From NCBI GenBank assembly GCA_035609245.1, contig CP141202.1:2294001-2358000 (forward strand): a stretch of DNA of 64,000 nucleotides, written 5' to 3'. Below, in pieces: positions 1 to 10,081 of the stretch. Position 1 is the first letter of the stretch. Each line of letters starts with the position of its first letter. This DNA is from Bacteroidales bacterium MB20-C3-3 (GTDB lineage Bacteria > Bacteroidota > Bacteroidia > Bacteroidales > UBA932). The position numbers and the translations under genes are program-made. The notes under the pieces were generated by a model that worked only from the letters and a program-made list of their open reading frames with translations, was not told the origin of the DNA and ran no database searches.

Positions 1-849
1 TCTAAAACCGAGAGTGAAAGATTTGCAGGAGCATTAGACACTTTGTGTATTGAGGCCCTTATGCAGGATGGAAAAGCACTTCAGGCGGGTACATCTCATT
101 TTCTTGGACAAAATTTTGCTAAAGCATTTGATGTTCAGTATCAGAGTAAAGAGGGGTCCCTCGAATATGTGTGGGCTACATCCTGGGGGGTTTCAACAAG
201 GTTGATGGGAGCACTGATTATGGCTCACAGTGATAATAACGGACTTGTACTTCCTCCTAAACTTGCTCCTATCCATGTTGTTATGGTTCCAATTTTTAAA
301 ACAGAAGAGGAGAGTGAGAAGATTATTACTAAGATGAAGGAGATAAAAGAGGGTTTGGAAAAGCTTGGAATCACCTCAAAAATTGATGACAGGGATAATC
401 TCAGATCAGGCTTTAAATTTGCCGAGTGGGAGCTGAAGGGTGTTCCTGTGAGAATAGCAATAGGCCCTCGTGATTTGGAAAATGGTACAATAGAGCTTGC
501 CAGGAGGGATACACTTACAAAAAGCTCCGTAAGCAGAGATGGTGTTGAAGAGCACATTAAAGCACTCCTTGATGAAATACAGGACAATATTTATAATAAA
601 GCATATAAATTCAGGGAGGAGAACACTTTTGAAGTTAATGACTGGGAGACATTTAAATTGAAAATTGAGGATGGCGGATTTCTTTTATGTCATTGGGACG
701 GAACTGCAGAAACAGAGGAGCGGATAAAGGCTGAAACAAAAGCAACCATAAGATGTATTCCTCTTGAAAATGTAAAAGAGGAGGAGGGTCTTTGTATCTA
801 TTCCGGAAAACCATCCAAAAGAAGAGTTATATTTGCAAGAGCATATTAA
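1..849 (+). CDS. proS: Prolyl-tRNA synthetase, C-terminal part (5' end outside window)
   Basis: The frame is open from base 1 and gives 282 residues, so the N-terminal part of the catalytic domain lies upstream. It charges tRNA-Pro with proline in the cytoplasm. Visible are the QAGTSH substrate segment, the class II motif 3 region [12 protein letters not shown], the anticodon-binding domain starting near [12 protein letters not shown], and a C-terminal domain ending in the ARAY tail typical of the archaeal/eukaryotic-type enzyme. That C-terminal domain has three clear cysteines (in LLCHWDG, IRCIP and GLCIYSG). The position of a fourth zinc ligand is Ser, in YSGKPS. The next gene follows after 22 bases and is probably co-transcribed. 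Family call is secure. Confidence 0.96.
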   Translation, partial: SKTESERFAGALDTLCIEALMQDGKALQAGTSHFLGQNFAKAFDVQYQSKEGSLEYVWATSWGVSTRLMGALIMAHSDNNGLVLPPKLAPIHVVMVPIFKTEEESEKIITKMKEIKEGLEKLGITSKIDDRDNLRSGFKFAEWELKGVPVRIAIGPRDLENGTIELARRDTLTKSSVSRDGVEEHIKALLDEIQDNIYNKAYKFREENTFEVNDWETFKLKIEDGGFLLCHWDGTAETEERIKAETKATIRCIPLENVKEEEGLCIYSGKPSKRRVIFARAY

Positions 850-871
850 TATTTAATTAAAGGTTTTACAA

Positions 872-1579
872 ATGGCATCAGATTTACCGTCCCGACAGAG
901 GGATATTCTCGAGGGACTTAACCAGAAATCAAGGACCAAGGTCCATGTTTTTAATCAGACAATGGAGGTCTTTAATCAGCTTAAGGATGTTCTAAATGAG
1001 ATGAGTAATGATCTTAATGATCTTCTCGAGAATTTTAACGGTAATGACAGACGTGTCAGGCTGGAATACAGAGACAGAGGGAAATTTGAAGCAGAATTAA
1101 AGTTTGCGGATGATGTGCTAATTTTTAGTATGCACTCAGATATATTCCAGTTTGACAGAGATCACCCTGCCTGGAAGAGTGAATTTCTAAAGGCCGATTC
1201 TGCAAATTCATATTGCGGTATTATTAATGTCTATAATTTCTTGTCAGATTCACTTAAATTCAACAGACAGGAGGACCTCGGTTACCTGGTAGCAAGAATT
1301 TTTGTCAATAAAGATAAGTTCTTTATGGTAGAGGGAAAGAGACAGCCAAAGAGATCTGTCTCCTCATTTGGTAAAAAACAGCTGACCAGAGAAGAGCTCG
1401 TTTCTGTTGTAGAGACTTCTGTACTTTATACACTCTCTTTTGATCTTCTTGTTCCACCATTTGACCTGGTTAAAATGGCCTCTGTTGAGCAGATTAACGA
1501 CAAAATTGAGAGTGCCAAATTGCAAACAGGTAAAAGACTCGGTTTTAATTATAATTCAGACGATGTTCTGGACGATTAA
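872..1579 (+). CDS. Conserved hypothetical protein, cytoplasmic
   Basis: This 235-residue protein has no signal peptide or membrane segment. I recognise it only as a type of uncharacterised protein found in Bacteroidota. The N-terminal 60 residues are polar and look helical (NQTMEVFNQLKDVLNEMSND), consistent with a short coiled coil. The middle is a mixed alpha/beta domain rich in Asp and Phe, and the C terminus is acidic (DDVLDD). It sits between proS and a DUF3078 gene on the same strand with gaps of 22 and 16 bases, so it is probably in one transcript with them. No catalytic motif is visible and no function is proposed. Confidence 0.8.
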   Translation: MASDLPSRQRDILEGLNQKSRTKVHVFNQTMEVFNQLKDVLNEMSNDLNDLLENFNGNDRRVRLEYRDRGKFEAELKFADDVLIFSMHSDIFQFDRDHPAWKSEFLKADSANSYCGIINVYNFLSDSLKFNRQEDLGYLVARIFVNKDKFFMVEGKRQPKRSVSSFGKKQLTREELVSVVETSVLYTLSFDLLVPPFDLVKMASVEQINDKIESAKLQTGKRLGFNYNSDDVLDD

Positions 1580-1595
1580 CAATTTTTAATTTATT

Positions 1596-2588
1596 ATGGG
1601 AAGGATAAACTATCTGTTATCAATTTTTTTGATTTTAGGTCTATCTAATGTTGCAGCTGCTCAGGAAGTAAAGAGCGGGCAACAGGTTGTTAACCTAAGT
1701 GCTCACCAAAAAATTGCTTTTGATATTGCAAATAGTATAAAGATGCCTGAGTTGGTAAAGAAGGAGCCCCCAAAACCAAATCCGTGGACAAAGGGTACTC
1801 AGGTTCAGATAGGATTTTCTCAGATGTCGCTGACTAACTGGGCTGCCGGGGGTTTCTCATCAGTGGCATTAAATGCCTATGTGAATAAGTTCAACCACTG
1901 GGAGATTGATAAAATGTTTTGGGAAAACAGACTTCAGCTTGCCTGGGGGTTTATTAACTCATTTGGTGATAAATTCAAGAAGAGCGATGATAAGATAATA
2001 TTTGACAGTAAATTTGGATACAAATCTTTCAAGAAGGTCTTTATATCAGCTGCTTTCAATTTCAGATCTCAGTTCTCTAACTCCTTTAATTACCCCGCAT
2101 CAGGCAGCAAGGTTCTTGTCTCAGGCCCTTTCTCTCCTGCATACCTCTCTTTTGGTATTGGTCTTGATTATAAACCGGCAAAACCTGTTTCAATTAACTT
2201 TTCACCACTCACAAGCAATCTCGTGATTGTTTCTCAGGAGAGTCTGAGGGTAAAATATGGTAACAGAATTGATCAGCCTGCTAAGCTTGAACTTGGAGCT
2301 CAATTGAAAATAGATTACAAACAGCAATTGACAAAAGATCTGGCAATTGCCTCAAACCTTGTGTTTTTCTCTGATTTTCTGCATAACCCGCAGAATATAA
2401 AGGTTTACTGGGATCTATTTATTGACAGTAAAATCAACAGATATTTCTCCGCAAATATCAGAACAAACCTAATTTACGACGACAATATTTTAATTCCGGA
2501 TAAGGATGGGCTCCTTGATAAAAGAGTTCAGTTCAAAGAGATTCTGTCAGTTGGATTCTCTTACACATTTGGCCAGATAAAGAAATAG
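1596..2588 (+). CDS. DUF3078 domain protein, probable outer-membrane barrel
   Basis: A 330-residue protein with an N-terminal signal peptide (hydrophobic core at residues 5-20, cleavage likely after AAAQ). The body matches the Bacteroidota DUF3078 family: the GTQVQIGFSQMSLTNWAAGG segment and repeated alternating hydrophobic/polar strands ending in an aromatic residue (SVGFSYTFGQ) look like an outer-membrane beta-barrel. The function of the family is unknown. tilS follows 11 bases downstream on the same strand. Confidence 0.85.
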   Translation: MGRINYLLSIFLILGLSNVAAAQEVKSGQQVVNLSAHQKIAFDIANSIKMPELVKKEPPKPNPWTKGTQVQIGFSQMSLTNWAAGGFSSVALNAYVNKFNHWEIDKMFWENRLQLAWGFINSFGDKFKKSDDKIIFDSKFGYKSFKKVFISAAFNFRSQFSNSFNYPASGSKVLVSGPFSPAYLSFGIGLDYKPAKPVSINFSPLTSNLVIVSQESLRVKYGNRIDQPAKLELGAQLKIDYKQQLTKDLAIASNLVFFSDFLHNPQNIKVYWDLFIDSKINRYFSANIRTNLIYDDNILIPDKDGLLDKRVQFKEILSVGFSYTFGQIKK

Positions 2589-2599
2589 ATTCAGTTATT

Positions 2600-3949
2600 A
2601 TGTTAAGGGAGAGGTTTAAAAGTAAATTGCTCTCTCTGGTAACTCCCGGAGAGGAAGTTTCGGGAGGTAAAGTTCCGGGAGTACTTCTTGCTGTAAGCGG
2701 AGGTGTTGATTCAATGACAATGGCTCATCTGTTTCATTCAATTGGTTATAATAACTTCTCAGTTGCTACTGTTAATTTTTCACTCAGGGGAGAGGAGAGC
2801 GATGGAGATATGCAGCTGGTTCAGGATTGGTGCAGAGAGAGGGGAATTGTTTGCTATTCTAAGAGATTTGATACTGAATCTTATGCAAATGAGTCTGGTA
2901 TTTCAACTCAGATGGCAGCCAGAGATTTAAGATATGGATGGTTCTCCCGGCTCTGTATTGATAATGGTTTTGCTTACCTTGCAGTTGCTCATAATCTTAA
3001 TGATAAAATTGAGACTCTTTTTATTAATCTTTTAAGAGGTACTGGGATAAATGGATTGTCATCAATAAAAGAGTCATCTAATCCGGCTGGATTTGGGATG
3101 ACCGTTATAAGACCTTTAATTGAATTCTCAAGGGAGGAGATTCTAGTCTACTCTGATTCTGAAAAGGTCCCTTTCAGACATGACAGTACCAATTTTGAAT
3201 CCCATTACTCAAGAAATAAGATCAGAAATCAGGTATTTCCTGTATTCGAGGAGATTAATCCATCCTATCTCAAGACGCTGGAGAGGGAGATTTCTCTCTT
3301 TTCCGATGCTGCTAAAGTTATTGAGCAAAGGTTTGATGAGATTAAAGGGATGGCCCTCTCAATTTTAACAGGTGGTAATGAGATTGCAAGGATATCAATA
3401 CCTGTACTCAGGAATTTTGGAAACGAAAAATATTGGCTCTATTTGCTGCTTGAGGAGTGGGGCTTCTCACCCGATGTTGTAAATGATATATATAATTCTT
3501 TAGATTCTCAGTCAGGCAAGCTCTTTTATTCAAGTGGTTACGAGCTGCTTAAGGATAGGAATTATTTAATTATCAGAGATATATCCGCAAGTGCTATTGA
3601 TGATATTGACTTAAACATTATCTCTGTCAAAATTTATGATGTAACCTCAGGTTTTAAACCCTTGCCCTCAAACATTATATTTTATCTTGATGCGGATTTA
3701 ACAGGCGAGAATATTCTTTTCAGAAGATGGCGTGACGGAGACAGGTTTAATCCATTAGGGATGAAGGGGAGCAAAAAGATAAGCGATTTTCTGACAGATT
3801 TAAAAAGAGACAGATTCAGTAAAGAAAAGAGAATTGTGGCCACTACTGAAGATGACAGAATTATTTGTCTTCTCGGAGAGCGTATTGACCACAATTATCG
3901 TATAACCCAAGATACCAGAAGAGTATTGGAAATATCCCTTAATATATAG
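2600..3949 (+). CDS. tilS: tRNA(Ile)-lysidine synthase
   Basis: TilS attaches lysine to C34 of the CAU-anticodon tRNA-Ile so that it reads AUA instead of AUG. The 449-residue protein carries the PP-loop ATP-binding motif SGGVDS at residues 33-38, the HNLNDKIETLFINLLRGTG segment of N-type ATP pyrophosphatases, and a C-terminal substrate-binding domain (RRWRDGDRFNPLGMKGSKK) typical of full-length TilS. The start is ATG, 11 bases after the DUF3078 stop. The 3' end abuts the convergent sppA gene with a 2-base gap, and no separate terminator is visible. Confidence 0.96.
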   Translation: MLRERFKSKLLSLVTPGEEVSGGKVPGVLLAVSGGVDSMTMAHLFHSIGYNNFSVATVNFSLRGEESDGDMQLVQDWCRERGIVCYSKRFDTESYANESGISTQMAARDLRYGWFSRLCIDNGFAYLAVAHNLNDKIETLFINLLRGTGINGLSSIKESSNPAGFGMTVIRPLIEFSREEILVYSDSEKVPFRHDSTNFESHYSRNKIRNQVFPVFEEINPSYLKTLEREISLFSDAAKVIEQRFDEIKGMALSILTGGNEIARISIPVLRNFGNEKYWLYLLLEEWGFSPDVVNDIYNSLDSQSGKLFYSSGYELLKDRNYLIIRDISASAIDDIDLNIISVKIYDVTSGFKPLPSNIIFYLDADLTGENILFRRWRDGDRFNPLGMKGSKKISDFLTDLKRDRFSKEKRIVATTEDDRIICLLGERIDHNYRITQDTRRVLEISLNI

Positions 3950-3951
3950 TT

Positions 3952-5718
3952 TTAAAGAGCTATTTCTACATTAAAAGGTAATCTTGCAAAATTTTTGACC
4001 CCACTCTCTCTCTTTAGCGACTTGTATGCCTTTTCAATCAGTAATTCCGGAGAAGAGATAACCTTTGCACTACTTTCCATTTCAGAGAATGTCTCCAGGA
4101 GTTTGTCCATTTGAGATTTTATTACCGGGTATTCAACTAATCTCCAGTTCTCTATACCGGCCATTGCCGCAGCACTGTTTATGGCATCAACCAGACCACC
4201 TTTTTCGTCTGCCAAACCAATTTTTAGGGCGTCTGCTCCTGACCATATTCTGCCTTGACCAACTGAGTCAACTCCCTCAATAGAGATAGCTCTTCCTTTT
4301 GATACCAGCTCAATGAAATCTGAGTAAATCTCCTCTACACCACCTCTTATAAACTCAATCTCTTCGTTGTTCAATGGTCTGTATCCGCTCATTATATCAC
4401 TGTGCTTGTTGGTGTTTACGCTGTTTGAATATATATGCAGATGTTTGTTCATTGCCTTCTGGGCATTAATGACCATACTGAACACTCCTATTGATCCGGT
4501 CAGGGTAGAGTTGCCTGTGAAGATTTTATCTGCATTGGAGGCAATCCAGTATCCGCCGGATGCTGCATAATCACCCATACTTACAACAACAGGTTTGTTC
4601 TCTCTAAGCAGAGCAAGCTCTCTTTCAATTATGTCTGAGCTCTGTGCAGATCCACCCGGAGAGTTAACTCTTAAAACAACAGCCTTTATCGTGCTGTCTT
4701 TGTTAATCTTTGATATTAGCTCCTGGAATGTGTCAGAAGCAATATTTTCATCTGACTTACCCATTATTATGTCTCCGTTTGCATAGAGGACCGCAACTTT
4801 GTTTTTCTGTTTAAAGTCTGTTTTCTTACTGGCTTTAGAGTAAGCAGAAGAAGAGATAATTTTAAGATCTTTCTCCTCTTCAACTCCAAAAAGATTAACA
4901 AGATTCTTTGTCAGTTGGTCCTTGTACAATAGCTCATCTACAAGACCTGCATCAAGCACATCTTTAGCATTTGCCAGTTCCAGATTATCGGCAAGAAGAT
5001 CTATTTTCTCTGCCGGGATACCTCTTGATTCAGATATTGCCTGAGTCCATCCGTTCCAGACAGAAGATATATAAGCCTGCAGTTGCTCTTTGTTCTCCTC
5101 ACTCATTTTGTTGCTGATGAACTGTTCGGCGGCAGCTTTGAATTTACCATGCCTTATAAGTTGTACTTCAACCCCTGTTTTGTCAAGCAGATCTTTAAAA
5201 AATAACGGACTCATACTAAGCCCTGTCAGTGTAGCTGTTCCTGCAGGATTCAGATATACCTTGTCTGCAGCAGAGGCCAGATAGTATGCCCCCTGGCTGT
5301 AGTTGTCTGCATATGCTATGACAGGCTTGCCACTCTCTCTGAATCTGATAAGTGCCTCCCTTATCTCTTCAATATGTGATATGCCTGCATTCACCTGGTT
5401 TACATTCATATATATGAACTTGATCCTGGGGTCAGATGCGGCACGATCAATTGTCTGAACAAACTCTAATATTCCTGAGCTTTTACTGGTTTCTGAACTA
5501 AAAGGGTTTAGTGAAGAAAAAGGATCTTCAACCGATTGCTCTGTTATTGCAGGTGAAAAGTTAAGGGCCATAACGGCACTCGATGGAACAACAGGAGTTT
5601 TGCTCTCCGTAAAAGAGGCTAAAGATGATATAAATCCCATAAAAAGGAAAAAGCCTGCCAGCATTGCAATCAAAGACCCAATCAATGTAGCGGCAACAAT
5701 TTTCAGAAAATTTTTCAT
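3952..5718 (-). CDS. sppA: Signal peptide peptidase SppA, 67K type
   Basis: A membrane-anchored serine protease that degrades cleaved signal peptides. At 588 residues it is the long two-domain form. A transmembrane anchor spans about residues 8-34. The N-terminal S49 domain carries the catalytic Lys (about K153 in YYLASAADKVYLNP) and the C-terminal domain the nucleophile Ser (about S387 in DYAASGGYWIAS), the Lys/Ser pair known from E. coli SppA. It is convergent with tilS. A TAAATTTG -7 element lies 33 bases upstream of the ATG on this strand. Confidence 0.95.
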   Translation of the reverse strand: MKNFLKIVAATLIGSLIAMLAGFFLFMGFISSLASFTESKTPVVPSSAVMALNFSPAITEQSVEDPFSSLNPFSSETSKSSGILEFVQTIDRAASDPRIKFIYMNVNQVNAGISHIEEIREALIRFRESGKPVIAYADNYSQGAYYLASAADKVYLNPAGTATLTGLSMSPLFFKDLLDKTGVEVQLIRHGKFKAAAEQFISNKMSEENKEQLQAYISSVWNGWTQAISESRGIPAEKIDLLADNLELANAKDVLDAGLVDELLYKDQLTKNLVNLFGVEEEKDLKIISSSAYSKASKKTDFKQKNKVAVLYANGDIIMGKSDENIASDTFQELISKINKDSTIKAVVLRVNSPGGSAQSSDIIERELALLRENKPVVVSMGDYAASGGYWIASNADKIFTGNSTLTGSIGVFSMVINAQKAMNKHLHIYSNSVNTNKHSDIMSGYRPLNNEEIEFIRGGVEEIYSDFIELVSKGRAISIEGVDSVGQGRIWSGADALKIGLADEKGGLVDAINSAAAMAGIENWRLVEYPVIKSQMDKLLETFSEMESSAKVISSPELLIEKAYKSLKRESGVKNFARLPFNVEIAL

Positions 5719-5751
5719 ATATGTCAGAATTGATCTAATGTTGAGTGTCTA

Positions 5752-5759
5752 CAAATTTA
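5752..5759 (-). promoter_or_regulatory. -7 promoter element of sppA
   Basis: TAAATTTG on the minus strand matches the Bacteroidota consensus TAnnTTTG and lies 33 bases before the sppA start. No clear -33 TTG was identified. Confidence 0.55.
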
Positions 5760-5770
5760 GTAATAAATCT

Positions 5771-5778
5771 TAACTTTA
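5771..5778 (+). promoter_or_regulatory. Near-consensus -7 element before TolC-family gene
   Basis: TAACTTTA differs from TAnnTTTG only in the last base. It lies 34 bases before the ATG at 5813, a plausible distance for a short leader. The call is weak. Confidence 0.35.
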
Positions 5779-5812
5779 CATCCTCTAATAACTCATCCAT
5801 TTTGATACCTAT

Positions 5813-7306
5813 ATGTTCAGATTAATAATACAGCTGCTGGCCTTTGCTTTTTTTTCCATCTCCGTGTACGCCCGTCCGTCTCAAAAAATTAAAATTAAGA
5901 TTTCTCTGGAGGAGGCAATTGAAATAGCAAAGGATCAATCTCCATCTGCATTGGTTGCTAAACATAATTTTCTAGCAAGCTACTGGCAATTCAGAGCCTT
6001 TAAGGCACAGTTACTTCCATCTCTTAATCTCTCTGCCACCCTGGGAAATTACAACAGATCCCTTGTACCACTGCAGAATTCTGAGACAGGTGAGATCAAC
6101 TATGTTGCAAATAATAATATGAAAAACTCTCTCTCACTCTCAATTGATCAGAATATTGCTCTGACCGGAGGGAGGATTTCTCTCTTTACAAGTCTCTACA
6201 GGCTGGATCAGTTTAGTTCAGGTAAACCTGCCAATTATAATTCTCAGCCAATAAATATTACATATATTCAGCCACTCAGAACTTACAACAATTTAAAATG
6301 GGACAAAGTTACTGAGCCCCGCAGATTCGAAAGAGCTAAAAGGCGGTATTTGGAGCAGATGGAAAATATTATCGGGAATGTAATACCTCTCTATTTTGAT
6401 GTTTTACAGGCACAGCAGAGACTTGCTATGTCAAGCAAGAACTACGATAACACAATGTCTCTTTATAAACTGACCAAGGAGAGATATGAGAGGGGTTTAA
6501 TATCTAAGAATGATGTACTTCAGCTGGAACTCAGAATGATAAATGATAATCTCTCCATAAATGATCATAAGCTAAACCTGGATATGAGGATGTTAAGACT
6601 AAAGACATTTATGGGTTATAATGAACATGTGGAACTAGATCTTGAGGTACCCAAGTCCGGGCCGGATATAACACTAAACTTTGACGAAGTTCTTGATAAA
6701 GCATACAAAAACTCCTCATTTCTTCTGGATAACGAACTGGAGCTTCTAAGCGCAGAACAGGAGGTTGAGCGAAATAAAGCCAATACAGGCATTCAGGCAA
6801 ATCTGAATGCCCAGTTTGGCCTGACTCAGCAGGGAGAGGAGCTTGGAAAGGCATACAGTAACCCAATGGATCAGCAGATTGTAAGCTTAGGATTGAGGCT
6901 TCCTATTGTTGACTGGGGTCTTGGCAAGGGTAGGGTTAAGATGGCTAAGTCCAGACAGGAGCTTGTTAAAGCTCAGGTAGATCAGGAACTAAATGAGTTT
7001 AAACAGAATGTATTCATAAAGGTGATACAGTTTAACAACCAGGTTGAGCAGTGCAATCTTTCATCAAGGGCGGACTCTATTTCAAAGGAGAGATATGAGT
7101 ATGCAAGGGCGCAGTTTATGGATGGAACAATTGGAGTTACTGAACTTAATAATGCCCAGAACGAGAAGGATAACGCCTCTAACCGGTATATTAATGATTT
7201 GGGCAATTTCTGGCAATACTATTTTAACATTCGTAAAATGAGCCTGTTTGACTATCTAACAAGAGAGGATTTGTCTGCTGAATTTGATAAAATGGTGGGT
7301 AATTAA
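5813..7306 (+). CDS. TolC-family outer-membrane efflux channel
   Basis: This 497-residue protein has a signal peptide (cleavage near VYARP) and the two-repeat outer membrane efflux architecture. Each half starts with a conserved helix (SLEEAIEIAKDQSPSALVAKHN; then NFDEVLDKAYKNSSFLLDNELEL) followed by long coiled-coil helices. It would form a trimeric channel through the outer membrane. No inner-membrane pump or periplasmic adaptor gene is next to it, so the substrate is unknown. The metal-related genes directly downstream start from their own promoter, which leaves open whether this channel works with them. Confidence 0.92.
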   Translation: MFRLIIQLLAFAFFSISVYARPSQKIKIKISLEEAIEIAKDQSPSALVAKHNFLASYWQFRAFKAQLLPSLNLSATLGNYNRSLVPLQNSETGEINYVANNNMKNSLSLSIDQNIALTGGRISLFTSLYRLDQFSSGKPANYNSQPINITYIQPLRTYNNLKWDKVTEPRRFERAKRRYLEQMENIIGNVIPLYFDVLQAQQRLAMSSKNYDNTMSLYKLTKERYERGLISKNDVLQLELRMINDNLSINDHKLNLDMRMLRLKTFMGYNEHVELDLEVPKSGPDITLNFDEVLDKAYKNSSFLLDNELELLSAEQEVERNKANTGIQANLNAQFGLTQQGEELGKAYSNPMDQQIVSLGLRLPIVDWGLGKGRVKMAKSRQELVKAQVDQELNEFKQNVFIKVIQFNNQVEQCNLSSRADSISKERYEYARAQFMDGTIGVTELNNAQNEKDNASNRYINDLGNFWQYYFNIRKMSLFDYLTREDLSAEFDKMVGN

Positions 7307-7316
7307 TTATTTTTTA

Positions 7317-7324
7317 TACTTTTG
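7317..7324 (+). promoter_or_regulatory. -7 promoter element of the metal-related operon
   Basis: TACTTTTG is a full match to TAnnTTTG. The ATG at 7331 lies only 6 bases after the motif, so a transcript starting at the usual distance would have almost no leader. Confidence 0.5.
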
Positions 7325-7330
7325 CCCTTG

Positions 7331-7765
7331 ATGAAACAAATCAGAAACATATCCCTTATAACTTTAATATTGCTGTATATATCAGCAGGTCTTGGTTATG
7401 GTCTGCATATATGCAGTGAGGAGGGTAGTGTTACACCTGTTTTGATGATTCAGGATGCCACTTGCGAGAATGTGCACGACCATTCCCACCACCAGGGCTG
7501 TGTTGGTGAATGCACATCAAAAGATAATCACAGTGACGGTTGTTGTCATACTGAAGTATATCAACTTGAGGACAAATATGAAACAACAACCTCTGTGCAG
7601 ATTGAGCAGCCCACAGAGCTTCTTTTATCAGTTGCACTTCTCTCAAACACCGGGCGAATTGCTCTAAACAATCTCTCTGAAGAGTTCCGGCCAATACCGG
7701 AATATTCTCCTCCGGAGCTGGTCCCTTCAAATTTTTACTCACTTATATCAGTGTGGAGATTGTAA
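7331..7765 (+). CDS. HYC_CC_PP-type small membrane/secreted protein, His/Cys-rich
   Basis: A 144-residue protein that I assign to the Bacteroidota family named for its HYC, CC and PP motifs. Visible are an N-terminal hydrophobic segment (residues 5-22), GLHIC at the HYC position, a metal-ligand-rich stretch (HDHSHH, CVGEC, DGCCH) and YSPPELVP near the C terminus followed by an aromatic tail. The ATG at 7331 is chosen over in-frame TTG codons just upstream because those overlap or abut the -7 element. It is followed by a TonB-dependent receptor and an HMA protein. The His/Cys cluster suggests binding of a soft or transition metal. The family function is unproven. Confidence 0.75.
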   Translation: MKQIRNISLITLILLYISAGLGYGLHICSEEGSVTPVLMIQDATCENVHDHSHHQGCVGECTSKDNHSDGCCHTEVYQLEDKYETTTSVQIEQPTELLLSVALLSNTGRIALNNLSEEFRPIPEYSPPELVPSNFYSLISVWRL

Positions 7766-7818
7766 TTTCTCGTTCGGCTAAATAGTTGAATGATAAATTA
7801 TTACATCTTAACACATAT

Positions 7819-10044
7819 ATGATCAAAAAAATTTTCCTATATATATTATTGATTGTTGCATTTGGAACAATTAATGCACAGACAACAAGCGGAGTTGTTA
7901 AAGTCCGCAAAGCGGGCGGTGAGGTTGAACCACTTGCCTACGCCTCTGTTTACTGGCTTGAGGGTAAAGTCTCAGCAGAGACAAACGAGAGGGGTGAATT
8001 TACTTTAAATACAAAAGGATCTGCAGAGATATCCATTGTAGCTGCTTTTGTCGGTCACACCAAAGATACGGTAAGGGCAAGCTCAGGTTCGAGAAATATT
8101 GAACTCATTCTTAGAGAAGATGCAGAGCTTGAGGCAGCCAGACTTGTTGAAAGACAAGAGGGAAACTATCTTTCAAAAATGACACCTGTCAAGACCGAGG
8201 TTATAACTGCCGCCGGTCTGTGCAAAATGGCCTGTTGCAATCTGGCTGAGAGTTTTGAAAATTCAGCAAGTGTAACAGTTGGTTATTCGGACGCCATTAC
8301 CGGGGCCAGACAGATTAGACTCCTTGGCTTATCGGGAACATACACACAGATGCTTGACGAAAACCGACCCGCGATGAGAGGGGTAGCAGCTCCTTTCGGC
8401 CTCTCATATGTTCCCGGACAGTGGCTTGAGAGCATTCAGATAGCAAAAGGGCCATCGTCTGTTGTAAACGGGCTTGAGGCAATAACCGGCCAGATAAATC
8501 TTGAACATCGCAAACCAACTGCGGAACAGCCTCTGTTCCTCAACCTTTTTCTTGGCAGCACTTTGAGAACTGAGGCAAATATTGCATCATCTCTTCAACT
8601 TAATCCAAAGTGGAGTACTGTTATACTTGGACACTTCTCTACCGATCCGATGGGCCACGACGGAAACCATGATGGTTTCAAGGACGAGCCTGTTTCAATG
8701 CAGTTTAATCTCTCCAACAGATGGCTCTATGTTGCCGACAACGGAGCACAGGTGAGATTTGGATTCAGAGCTTTGTCTGATGACAGGGTTGCTGGGATGA
8801 ATGAGTACAAAAAGGGTATGGAGATTACCAATACACTCTGGGGCTCAGAAATAAAAAATAAGGGGCTTAACGGATATCTGAAGGTGGGTATTCCTCTTAA
8901 TGAGGATAACAGTAAAAATATCGCAACTGTGGCAGATTATACATGGCACAGAATGAACTCGTTTTTTGGAAAGAACAGATTTGACGCAATTCAGAATTCA
9001 GCCTTTCTGAACATAATGTTTCAGAATCAGATAGATGAATACCATAAATATGTTCTGGGTTTAAGTGGTCAGTATGACAATTTTGATGAAGTGTTAACGG
9101 CTCCTTTTTTTGGGATATGGAGCGCTGACAGGAATACCGGAAGAGAGGAGAGTTCTGCCGGTGCGTATGGTGAGTATACTTATACAAACGGAGAGAAGGT
9201 CTCTGTAGTTGCCGGGCTAAGGCTTGACAGGAACAACATTCACGGATGGCTCTTTGCACCAAGGTTAAATGTTAAATATGCATTTACAGACAAGCTTATT
9301 TTCAGGGCATCAGGAGGTCGCGGCTTCAGATCCCCAAATCAGATCTCTGATAATCTTGGTATTCTCTCAACAGGCAGGCAAATTGTGCTGGAGGAGAAAC
9401 CGGATATTGAAGATGCCTGGACCTACGGAGCAAATTTTACGGTTTATCTTCCGTTTGGATTCAACGAAAACAGTTATCTGAGTTTTGACTACTTCCGTAC
9501 AGATTTCAACAAACAACTTTTGATTGATCAGGAGAGAGATATCTCGAGGATATGGCTTTACAATCTTGAAGGGAGATCTTTTACAAATACTTATCAGGCA
9601 GACTTCTCCACAGAGCCTTTTGAGAGATTTACTGTTCTTGCAACATTCAGATATACAGATTCAAAAGCAACCTATCACGGACAGGGACTTATTGAGAGAG
9701 CCCTGACCGGAAGATATAAAGGGGTGTTAAATATTCAGTATGCTACCAGAATGAACAAATGGACATTTGATTTCACAGCTCAGATAAATGGACCTTCAAG
9801 ATTGCCACATTTTATGGGTGGGGGACTCTCCCCAGTCTATCCAATGTTCTTTGCTCAGATAACTAAAAAATTCAGGGATCTTGATATATATGTGGGTGGT
9901 GAAAACCTCGGGAACTACAAACAGCCTCATCCTATAATGGGGGCAGATAATCCATATTCACCAGAATTCAATTCTACCCTTATATGGGGCCCTCTTATGG
10001 GAAGGAAAGTTTACGCAGGTTTGAGATTTACTCTCTGGAAATAA
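7819..10044 (+). CDS. TonB-dependent outer-membrane receptor, probably metal-related
   Basis: A 741-residue receptor. The ATG at 7819 is preferred over an upstream TTG because it directly precedes the signal peptide (MIKKIFLYILL, cleavage after INAQ). Domains in order are a carboxypeptidase-regulatory-like beta-sandwich (about residues 25-110), a plug domain (about 125-240, with GARQIRLLGLSGTYTQMLDE and GPSSVVNGLEAITGQI), and a 22-strand-type barrel to a C-terminal strand ending LRFTLWK. The segment GLCKMACCNLAESFENS before the plug is Cys-rich and, as I recall, characteristic of a receptor subgroup linked to heavy-metal-associated proteins. The neighbouring HMA and His/Cys-rich genes support a metal or metal-chelate substrate, with copper one candidate. 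Confidence 0.88.
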   Translation: MIKKIFLYILLIVAFGTINAQTTSGVVKVRKAGGEVEPLAYASVYWLEGKVSAETNERGEFTLNTKGSAEISIVAAFVGHTKDTVRASSGSRNIELILREDAELEAARLVERQEGNYLSKMTPVKTEVITAAGLCKMACCNLAESFENSASVTVGYSDAITGARQIRLLGLSGTYTQMLDENRPAMRGVAAPFGLSYVPGQWLESIQIAKGPSSVVNGLEAITGQINLEHRKPTAEQPLFLNLFLGSTLRTEANIASSLQLNPKWSTVILGHFSTDPMGHDGNHDGFKDEPVSMQFNLSNRWLYVADNGAQVRFGFRALSDDRVAGMNEYKKGMEITNTLWGSEIKNKGLNGYLKVGIPLNEDNSKNIATVADYTWHRMNSFFGKNRFDAIQNSAFLNIMFQNQIDEYHKYVLGLSGQYDNFDEVLTAPFFGIWSADRNTGREESSAGAYGEYTYTNGEKVSVVAGLRLDRNNIHGWLFAPRLNVKYAFTDKLIFRASGGRGFRSPNQISDNLGILSTGRQIVLEEKPDIEDAWTYGANFTVYLPFGFNENSYLSFDYFRTDFNKQLLIDQERDISRIWLYNLEGRSFTNTYQADFSTEPFERFTVLATFRYTDSKATYHGQGLIERALTGRYKGVLNIQYATRMNKWTFDFTAQINGPSRLPHFMGGGLSPVYPMFFAQITKKFRDLDIYVGGENLGNYKQPHPIMGADNPYSPEFNSTLIWGPLMGRKVYAGLRFTLWK

Positions 10045-10081
10045 AAAACGAATAATTATATTAACTAAATCAAATAATATT